This document shows positions 13,933 to 18,721 of a stretch of DNA of 18,721 bases, piece by piece (positions within the stretch are counted from its first letter, which is position 1; each line of letters starts with the position of its first letter). The position numbers and the translations under genes were made by a program. The notes under the pieces are model-generated. The model was not told where the DNA came from. It saw nothing but the letters and a program-made list of their open reading frames with translations, and ran no database searches. The stretch is from CF-161 sp035259145 (lineage in GTDB: Bacteria > Chloroflexota > Dormibacteria > Dormibacterales > Dormibacteraceae). The DNA lies in the NCBI GenBank assembly GCA_035259145.1, contig DATFWQ010000308.1:1-18721 (forward strand), read 5' to 3'.

Positions 13933-13938
13933 TAAACT
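13933..13938 (+). promoter_or_regulatory. TAnnnT -10-like box upstream of the tandem structured element
   Basis: TAAACT matches the hydrolase box. It is followed 9 nt later by a TTG-started 49-codon frame (13948-14097) that has no recognisable protein character. If active it would start a ~365-nt leader carrying both repeat copies ahead of the membrane-protein operon. Confidence 0.35.
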
Positions 13939-13982
13939 AGTCTGCGGTTGAAGAAGCATCACCGGGTCTCGAACGCCCGTCC

Positions 13983-14101
13983 CTCCTCGCGTGCGTCTTG
14001 CGTGAATGCGCGCAGTCCGGTGTCAGCCTATCGGGCCGCATCCGGACCACCTGGCGGCGGCCCCACATCTGGGCGCCGCTCTTCGACCGACCTCTAGAGG
14101 T
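13983..14101 (+). repeat. Tandem structured element, copy A
   Basis: This ~119-nt segment recurs in diverged form at 14191-14301. It opens with CTCCTCGCGT and contains hairpin 1 (13989-14013, 8 bp with two G-U pairs), hairpin 2 (14016-14046, TCCGGTGT pairing with GCATCCGGA around a bulged T), the shared CGGACCACCTGGC (14043-14055), a 9-bp hairpin GCGGC/GCCGC extended by GCCC/GGGC (~14056-14093) and the palindrome CCTCTAGAGG (14091-14100). It lies in the non-coding stretch before the membrane-protein operon and probably acts as RNA. Confidence 0.6.
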
Positions 14102-14151
14102 GCGGCCGAAAAGCCCGACCGGACCTCTGACGCCCACGCGGCCCGTTGCAT

Positions 14152-14166
14152 CCCCACTGCGTGGGG
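14152..14166 (+). terminator. Small hairpin between the two repeat copies
   Basis: CCCCAC-TGC-GTGGGG (6 bp, 3-nt loop) followed by GGCTCCTTTCC. It is placed where an expression platform or terminator of copy A could sit. The T-run is poor, so this is only a possibility. Confidence 0.3.
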
Positions 14167-14190
14167 GCTCCTTTCCCCGGGCCTTCTGCG

Positions 14191-14301
14191 CTCCTCGCGT
14201 ACGCATCGCTGATGCGTGTGCTCCGGTGCTCGGCGGCCCGGGCGCATTCGGACCACCTGGCCCCCAGATACCTCGGCCGGGTTTCCGGTCGCACCTCTAG
14301 G
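14191..14301 (+). repeat. Tandem structured element, copy B
   Basis: The second ~111-nt copy. Hairpin 1 (14197-14221) is an 11-bp stem, GCGTACGCATC/GATGCGTGTGC, with a 3-nt loop. Hairpin 2 (14222-14252) is TCCGGTGC pairing with GCATTCGGA around the same bulged T, with the same 31-nt length as in copy A. CGGACCACCTGGC recurs at 14249-14261, then GGCCGG-GTTT-CCGGTC (14275-14290) and CACCTCTAG (14292-14300). It ends 10 nt before the start of the first membrane gene. Confidence 0.6.
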
Positions 14302-14310
14302 GATATCGGG

Positions 14311-16056
14311 ATGGCTCTCGCCACCTTGCTTCTGCCTGCTGCGGTGCTGGCCGTGTCCGCTGCACTCAGCTGGGGGGCGGACGCGGTGGGCCTCGCCGTG
14401 GGCCGTTATATCGTTGCTGCGGCCGCCTGGCTGTCGCTGGCGGTGCTGGCGGCTGTCTGGCTTGCCGGCGGTCGCGGCCTGGTCGAATTCACGCCGGGCA
14501 TTACGACGGCCGTGGCCCCCTTGCGCCTTCGCATGGACGCGGTCGTCGTTCTCTTCCAGGTGGCCGTGCTCGTTCCGGCCGCACTCCTGCTGACGTTCCA
14601 GAGCCGCTCCTCACGCGAGGCGGCGATCGCAGGCCTTGCCGCCGCGGCGGCTCTGCTCTGCCTCGAGGGGGGCAGCCTTCTGTGGACCGCGATCGGGCTG
14701 GGCGTGTGCATGAGTCTCGTCCTGATCGACCTTCACCGAGAGGAGCAGCGGGGGAGCGTGCCGTTCTGGGGGGTGCAGACGATCGCCTGGCTGCTGCTGG
14801 TATGGACAGCGGTGCTCCTGGAGGCAGCCGGCGGGACCTCGGTCTTTGGGGCCATCCCGGTGACCGCGCTGCGCCTCCCGGCATTCGCTGTCCTGGCGGC
14901 GGCGGCTGTGCTCTGCGCTGGTGTGCTGCCGGTGCGAACGTGGGTGTCAGAGGCCTGGACACGTCGCCGGCTGGAGGCCGGCACGCTGGCGATCGCGCTG
15001 CTGGTCCCGATCGGCTTCTACCTTCTCGTTCGCGCTTACGGCATGGGTGCCGGGCAGTGGCCGGCCGGCCAGGCCAACCTCGTGGTGGCGGCAATCGGTT
15101 CGACAGCCGCAGTAGGTGCAGCGGTACGAGCACAGGCTGCGACGACCAGGCGGGGCTTTCTGGCAGAGGCGGTGCCGCTCGGGAGCGGAGTTGCACTGCT
15201 CGCAGTCGGCCTCGGCACGCCGTTGGGGCTGGTCGCGGCTTTGATGGGGGTCCTGTCAGTTTCCATCGTGGCCGGCCTGGCGCCCCTGGTCCCCTCCGAT
15301 CGTGGACCCGTGGCACTGCTCGCAATCGCCGTCCCGGCCGGGGCACCGCCGACCGTCGTGTTCGGGAGCTTGCTGCTGAGTGTCCAGGCCGCACTGGAGG
15401 CCGGCGTCGTCCAGGCGTTTCTTGGGCTCGCAGTAGTTGCAGCCTGGCTGCTGGGGCTGGCCGCTGCCGCCCGTGCGGTCCGCCTGCGCGACGCCTCGGC
15501 AGACACCGGCCTCAACGGAAGTCGTGTGGGTTCGCTGGTGACCGCGGTGGTGGCCGTGGCGGCGGGGGTTGGCCTGACGCTGGTGGTGGCGCTTCTCGCC
15601 ATTCCCGCGGCGGCGGAGGTTATGCCCCCGACCCCGGTCCAGGGCCAGGGCGCCGGCGGCGTCTCGCCGTCGGCCATCCTCGGAGCCGGGTCACTCGGCG
15701 TCAGCACGGCTTCAGGCGGCTGGTCGTCAGCGCTGCTCGCCGGGCCGATCGTGCTGCTTGCCCTGGTCGCGGTCGCCGCCGCCCCACTGCTGAGATGGCA
15801 TGCGGCCCGGACCTCTGTTGCCGAAGCTCCCCTGGCGCCGGCCATCGTGGAGCTCGAGCCGCCGCCGGCGCCGCTTTTTACGCCGCCGCTGGCTCCCGTT
15901 CCCGCTCGAGCAGCGGGCTGGCTGAAGGCGTTCCGCCTGCCAGCCCAGTACCGCAGCCTGTTCAGGCCCGCACTGATGGAGGCGGCGGTTGCCCGGAGCA
16001 AGCCCTGGCTCTGGGTGGCTGTCACGGTCGTGCTGACGATCGCAGTCACGCGGTGA
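14311..16056 (+). CDS. Divergent antiporter-like membrane subunit (NuoL/M/N or HyfB-like)
   Basis: 581 very hydrophobic residues, about 14 predicted membrane helices. Several stretches resemble the proton-channel subunits of complex I, Mrp antiporters and group 4 hydrogenases: APLRLRMDAVVVLF (69-82), GVLPVRTWVSEAW (204-216, a degraded P-x-H-T-W-L-P-D-A), FLAEAVPLGSGVALLAVGLGTPLGLVAALMG (283-313, the LAYSS...GTP-x-G region) and GAPPTVVFGSLLLSVQAALEAG (344-365). The two essential membrane lysines are missing; the only Lys are K539 and K564, after a Pro-rich linker near the C-terminus. The frame is open to 14146, but hydrophobic protein starts at this ATG and the upstream part is the repeat. It overlaps the next gene as GTGA. 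The assignment is by pattern only. Confidence 0.65.
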   Translation: MALATLLLPAAVLAVSAALSWGADAVGLAVGRYIVAAAAWLSLAVLAAVWLAGGRGLVEFTPGITTAVAPLRLRMDAVVVLFQVAVLVPAALLLTFQSRSSREAAIAGLAAAAALLCLEGGSLLWTAIGLGVCMSLVLIDLHREEQRGSVPFWGVQTIAWLLLVWTAVLLEAAGGTSVFGAIPVTALRLPAFAVLAAAAVLCAGVLPVRTWVSEAWTRRRLEAGTLAIALLVPIGFYLLVRAYGMGAGQWPAGQANLVVAAIGSTAAVGAAVRAQAATTRRGFLAEAVPLGSGVALLAVGLGTPLGLVAALMGVLSVSIVAGLAPLVPSDRGPVALLAIAVPAGAPPTVVFGSLLLSVQAALEAGVVQAFLGLAVVAAWLLGLAAAARAVRLRDASADTGLNGSRVGSLVTAVVAVAAGVGLTLVVALLAIPAAAEVMPPTPVQGQGAGGVSPSAILGAGSLGVSTASGGWSSALLAGPIVLLALVAVAAAPLLRWHAARTSVAEAPLAPAIVELEPPPAPLFTPPLAPVPARAAGWLKAFRLPAQYRSLFRPALMEAAVARSKPWLWVAVTVVLTIAVTR

Positions 16057-16592
16057 TCGCGACTCTCGCTGTTGCCGGCGCAGCCCTTGCCTGGGTCGGG
16101 GCGGCAACGCTCTTGCTGTCGGACGACCGGCGCGGCCTTGCGGTTGGCCTCGCCGTCGTCGGCATGGGCCTGGCTCTCTCAACCGCAGCCGCGGGGCAGG
16201 ACCGCCTGGTGGCCGCTGCCCTCGCACTGGGAGGGGTTGGCAGCGGGGCTCTGCACCTTGGCCGGGGCACGCACGGCTGGGGCCTGATGCGACCGGGCGC
16301 GACGCCGCGGGTGATCGGCAGCCTGGTGGCTGTGATCCTGACGGTGGTGGTTGCCGGCGCGGGCGTCCACGACCTGGCCGGCGTAGCGCGCCTGGGCGGT
16401 CTGGTCGTGGCAGCCCTGGCGGCCGGCCGCGTCCTCACCGTCACCGGGCGCTGGGTCGCTCTGGGGGCGGGCTCTGCGCTGGCCCTGGGACTGGGTGCAC
16501 TCGGCACCGGTCCGGCGCTGGTCGTGGCTGCAGCGGTCGCCGTTGCGCTTGGCCTGATCGACCTGGCGGGGCCCGCGGAGGCGGCCGCGTGA
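16053..16592 (+). CDS. Small polytopic membrane protein (HyfE/NuoK-like position)
   Basis: 179 residues from a GTG that overlaps the previous stop (GTGA). It has about six short hydrophobic helices rich in Ala, Gly, Leu and Val, separated by short Arg/Asp loops (LSDDRRG, GQDRL, RPGATPRV). It contains no lysine. No motif is decisive. Its size and its place directly before an antiporter-like gene resemble HyfE, which precedes hyfF in hydrogenase-4 operons, or a NuoK/MnhC-type subunit, but this comes from context more than sequence. The protein is certain to be membrane-embedded; the family is uncertain. It ends with a GTGA overlap into the next gene. Confidence 0.6.
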   Translation: MIATLAVAGAALAWVGAATLLLSDDRRGLAVGLAVVGMGLALSTAAAGQDRLVAAALALGGVGSGALHLGRGTHGWGLMRPGATPRVIGSLVAVILTVVVAGAGVHDLAGVARLGGLVVAALAAGRVLTVTGRWVALGAGSALALGLGALGTGPALVVAAAVAVALGLIDLAGPAEAAA

Positions 16593-17779
16593 TCTCGGCG
16601 CAGTCGCCCATCTGGCGCCGGGCCCCCCCTCCGCAGCTGTGGCTGGCCGTGGGCGGGGTCGCCGCTACCGCGGCGGTGCTGTCCGCTTCCGACCTGTCTT
16701 ATGGCCTGCCGCTTCGAGACCTCGTACGCGTGCCAGGGCCCGGGCGAATAATTCTGATCGCCTCAGCCGGTGCCGTCCTGCTGACCACCGGGCTGGCCCC
16801 CCACAGAATCAGTCGCTGGCAGCTGCTCGGCGCCGGGCTCGGCGCGGTGGGTGCGATGGCCGTGCTGGTGGCGATCACCGACCCGCTCGCGGTGGCCCTG
16901 CTGCTGATCCTTGTCGGATTCGGCTGGGCCACGAGGCGAGGTGGCCGTCCGCTGGCCATCCGCGTGAGGGGACCGGCATTTGCGGCGCTGCTGCTGGGCG
17001 TGGGCTGGGCCTTCCATGGGACGACCGCGCCCGAGTGGTTGGGTCGAGCAGCGGCGCTGAGCCTGGCACTAAGCCTGGTGGCCGCCGCAGGACTCTTTCC
17101 GTACCTTCAGCAAGTCGATCCAGATGAGCCGGCCGGCTACTCGTATCTGGCCTGGACCGGCTTCTTTGCGCCTGCTCTGGCACTGACGCTCCCCTACCGC
17201 CTCCTGCCGGCGCTGACGCCCGACCAGGCAACAGTCTTCGGTGCGACCCTGGTCGGGCTCGGGCTTCTCAATCTGGGCTGGGGTGTGGTCGGCGCATGGC
17301 GCACGGACACTGAGACCGAGGCCTGGCGCTGTTCGTTCCTGGCCGATTGGGGGCTGGTCATGGTCGGGACCGGGCTATTTCAAGCGGACGGGCTTGCCGC
17401 TGCGTACCTGGCACTGCTTGCGATCGTGCTGGTACGTCTGCCGCTTTACCTGTGGGCGCGACCTGCATTGCTCCAGAGAGAGTTCCCGGCCGTGCGCGGA
17501 CCCGTGAGCGTGCTGGTCGCAGTGCTCCTCGCCGGCGCAGCACCGTTCTCCGGCTTTCCGGTGCGGCTCCTGCTCTTGCAGGCGGCGACGCGCACCGGCT
17601 GGCCGCTGGCGGTGCTCCTTCTCGCGGGCATGGTGCTCTGGATCGCCCACTCGCTCCGCCTGGCCCGCACGGTGGGCTCACCCAGGGGCCGCGGCGCGCT
17701 CGGCCTCTGGCTGACGGTGGTGATCAGCCTCATTCTCGGGATGTTCTCAGGCACCATCCGGGCGGCGGCGGGGCTGTAG
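16589..17779 (+). CDS. Divergent antiporter-like membrane subunit (NuoN/HyfF-like)
   Basis: 396 residues, about 11-12 membrane helices, starting at a GTG that overlaps the preceding stop. LFPYLQQVDPDEPAGYSYLA (169-188) stands where these families have a P-L-H-x-W-L-P-D-A-x-x-E-A-P-S-P loop; CSFLADWGLVMVGTGLF (248-264) resembles the L-x-Y-S-S-I-x-x-x-G-x region; and LLAGAAPFSGFPVRLLLLQAA (313-333) matches the strongly conserved G-x-P-P-F-x-G-F...K-x-x-L-x-x-A helix with Arg in place of Lys. The whole protein has no lysine. It is shorter than typical NuoN (~480) or HyfF (~520), so terminal helices are missing. Probably a membrane partner of the adjacent subunits; ion transport is doubtful. Confidence 0.62.
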   Translation: MISAQSPIWRRAPPPQLWLAVGGVAATAAVLSASDLSYGLPLRDLVRVPGPGRIILIASAGAVLLTTGLAPHRISRWQLLGAGLGAVGAMAVLVAITDPLAVALLLILVGFGWATRRGGRPLAIRVRGPAFAALLLGVGWAFHGTTAPEWLGRAAALSLALSLVAAAGLFPYLQQVDPDEPAGYSYLAWTGFFAPALALTLPYRLLPALTPDQATVFGATLVGLGLLNLGWGVVGAWRTDTETEAWRCSFLADWGLVMVGTGLFQADGLAAAYLALLAIVLVRLPLYLWARPALLQREFPAVRGPVSVLVAVLLAGAAPFSGFPVRLLLLQAATRTGWPLAVLLLAGMVLWIAHSLRLARTVGSPRGRGALGLWLTVVISLILGMFSGTIRAAAGL

Positions 17780-17780
17780 C

Positions 17781-18593
17781 GTGCCCTGGGCTGCAATCGG
17801 GCTCCATCTGGTGGCTCTGGTCCTGTACCCGGGCCTCGTGCTGATTCTAGCTGTAGGCATCCTCGCCGAAGGTGCCGCGTCGGTGGCCGTCGACACCGCC
17901 GGACTGCGTGCCGCGCCGTTTGCACCGGTGCGGCGGCTTCGGGATGGCGCAGCCCGGGCATGGCCCCCGCTCCTGGGCGGCGCTCTGCTGGCTGCTCTGG
18001 CTGCGACTCAGCTCGCGGTGCCCGCGAACCCGCTGTCCCCGCTCGAACGCAACCTGCTTGTTGCGGCGGTCGCGATCGCTACGGCGATGTGGCTGGGGCT
18101 GGGTTGGGCCTGGTCGCCGCCCGGAGCCCGAGCCGCCCTCGTCGTGCAGGCCTGCTGGCTGGTCGCGCTGCTGTCGCCTGCGGTGGTGTCAGAGACGCTT
18201 CGCCCCCAGGTCCTGGGTGCCGTCACCGTGCCAGCCCAGCTGCCGCTGAAGGCCCTGTCGGGGCTGCTCTATCTTTTCTGCCTGCCCGCAATCCTTCAGC
18301 TGGTCGACGAGCCGGTCCCCGCTACAGGCGTGGCGGCCGTTCGGGTTCTACTCTGGCTGCCGCTCTGCGGGCTGGGCGTCTCGCTGTTTCTGCCCCCGGC
18401 CAGCGACGATGCCGTGGGCTCGCTGCGGTTCATCGCCTCCACGATTGGTGTGGCGCTCATCGCGATCGCGCTGGGCGTGGCGCTGACGAAGACCGACCTG
18501 CGCTCGATTTACCTTCGCCTGGCGTCGGTTCTGGCCGGCGGGGTGCTCGTGGTCGCGGCTTTCACCGCGGCCGTCACGTCAGCGGTCGCTTAG
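17781..18593 (+). CDS. NuoH/HyfC-like membrane subunit
   Basis: 270 residues, seven to eight membrane helices, with a GTG start one base after the previous stop. The layout recalls NuoH and HyfC: LVALVLYPGLVLILAVGILAEG as helix 1 (10-31), a basic amphipathic loop (VRRLRDGAARAWPPLLG, 50-66), a helix ending in LQLVDEPVP (172-180) where NuoH has an acidic E-x-x-R-x-P-F-D-L-P-E loop, and TKTDLRSIYLRLASVLAGGVLVVAAF (236-261), like the final R-x-D-Q-L-x-x-x-x-W-K-x-L-x-P helix. NuoH anchors the quinone site next to the hydrophilic arm; those quinone-site residues are not evident here. Family assignment is tentative. It is the last gene of the four-gene block. Confidence 0.58.
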   Translation: MPWAAIGLHLVALVLYPGLVLILAVGILAEGAASVAVDTAGLRAAPFAPVRRLRDGAARAWPPLLGGALLAALAATQLAVPANPLSPLERNLLVAAVAIATAMWLGLGWAWSPPGARAALVVQACWLVALLSPAVVSETLRPQVLGAVTVPAQLPLKALSGLLYLFCLPAILQLVDEPVPATGVAAVRVLLWLPLCGLGVSLFLPPASDDAVGSLRFIASTIGVALIAIALGVALTKTDLRSIYLRLASVLAGGVLVVAAFTAAVTSAVA

Positions 18594-18603
18594 TTTGCTG
18601 ATG

Positions 18604-18609
18604 TAGAAT
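18604..18609 (+). promoter_or_regulatory. TAnnnT -10-like box for rplU
   Basis: TAGAAT lies 8 nt before the GTG at 18618, with no Shine-Dalgarno. It is the third exact TAGAAT in front of a core gene in this window and marks rplU as its own transcription unit. Confidence 0.5.
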
Positions 18610-18617
18610 CCGCGACC

Positions 18618-18721
18618 GTGCCCACGCCCAGCGTGTCGCTGACGGCTGTCGTCGTCAGCGGCGGGAAGCAGTACCGCGTCGCCCCCGGTGACCGCATCCT
18701 GGTCGATCGGATATCAGCCGA
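18618..18721 (+). CDS. rplU: Ribosomal protein bL21 (N-terminal fragment, runs off window)
   Basis: 34 codons are present from the GTG at 18618. After a short extension (VPTPSVSLT) the peptide AVVVSGGKQYRVAPGDRILV is the characteristic start of bL21 (Y/A-A-V-x-x-x-G-G-K-Q-Y-x-V-x-x-G-D). bL21 binds 23S rRNA in the large ribosomal subunit. In most bacteria rpmA (bL27) and obg follow, which would lie outside the window. The TAGAAT box 8 nt upstream supports the GTG start and a leaderless or near-leaderless message. Confidence 0.92.
   Translation, partial: MPTPSVSLTAVVVSGGKQYRVAPGDRILVDRISA

Noticed and set aside
14146..14310. N-terminal extension of the first membrane protein
   Set aside because: These 55 codons are the second copy of the structured repeat. 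The similar peptide in copy A (from 14006) reflects nucleotide homology; membrane sequence starts at the ATG at 14311.
14682..16052. Upstream part of the frame leading into the 16053 gene
   Set aside because: It runs in another frame through the 581-residue membrane protein and is Arg/Gly/Pro-rich noise. Hydrophobic protein begins only at the GTG at 16053, which overlaps the previous stop as GTGA.
1..18721. tRNA, rRNA, CRISPR arrays, insertion sequences, phage genes
   Set aside because: I saw no cloverleaf, rRNA motif, regularly spaced repeat, transposase or integrase motif on either strand by eye. A tRNAscan or ISfinder-type search would be needed to exclude them fully.

Overview
This is a high-GC window (nearly every third codon position is G or C) from a bacterium with dense, mostly same-strand gene packing. 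Core genes dominate: suf Fe-S assembly, trigger factor-clpP-clpX, valS and rplU (bL21). Many genes show a TAnnnT -10-like hexamer 6-10 nt before the start codon and no Shine-Dalgarno, which is how leaderless genes look in Actinobacteria, Deinococcus and Chloroflexota-type lineages. With the ClpX sequence type, a SufR with the C-x12-C-x27-C spacing and the sufR-sufC-sufB order, I lean to a deep Terrabacteria lineage (Chloroflexota or Dormibacterota). That assignment is an inference with low confidence.

Layout. On the minus strand, 1-1547 is the start of a suf operon: sufR, sufC, then the first codons of sufB. A CAAC-N6-GTTG site matching the known SufR operator overlaps its promoter. On the plus strand, 1803-2782 holds a FlaR-like P-loop kinase overlapping a coiled-coil protein of unknown function. 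Next come a membrane-anchored BON-domain protein (2855-3484), a hairpin-rich leader with a possible 12-codon upstream ORF, and a class A penicillin-binding protein (3769-5997). The protein quality-control operon tig-clpP-(free-standing ClpX-type zinc finger)-clpX spans 6057-9589 and ends in two tandem hairpins. An SDR oxidoreductase and an alpha/beta hydrolase follow.

valS (11329-13911) is preceded by a 17-codon ORF holding three Val codons within four (two of them GTA) and then a strong GC hairpin. This looks like ribosome-mediated attenuation by valyl-tRNA supply. From 13912 to 14310 there is no convincing gene. Instead there are two diverged copies of a ~115-nt element that conserve two hairpins, including compensatory base changes, and a 13-nt identical segment.

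Downstream, four translationally linked genes (14311-18593) encode polytopic membrane proteins resembling, at low similarity, the membrane arm of complex I or group 4 hydrogenases: antiporter-like, small HyfE/NuoK-like, antiporter-like and NuoH-like. No hydrophilic partner is visible, and the two antiporter-like proteins have no lysine in their membrane cores. The module ends just before rplU. The best candidates for something undescribed are this lysine-free membrane module with its tandem structured leader, the valS leader, and the free-standing ClpX zinc finger gene.
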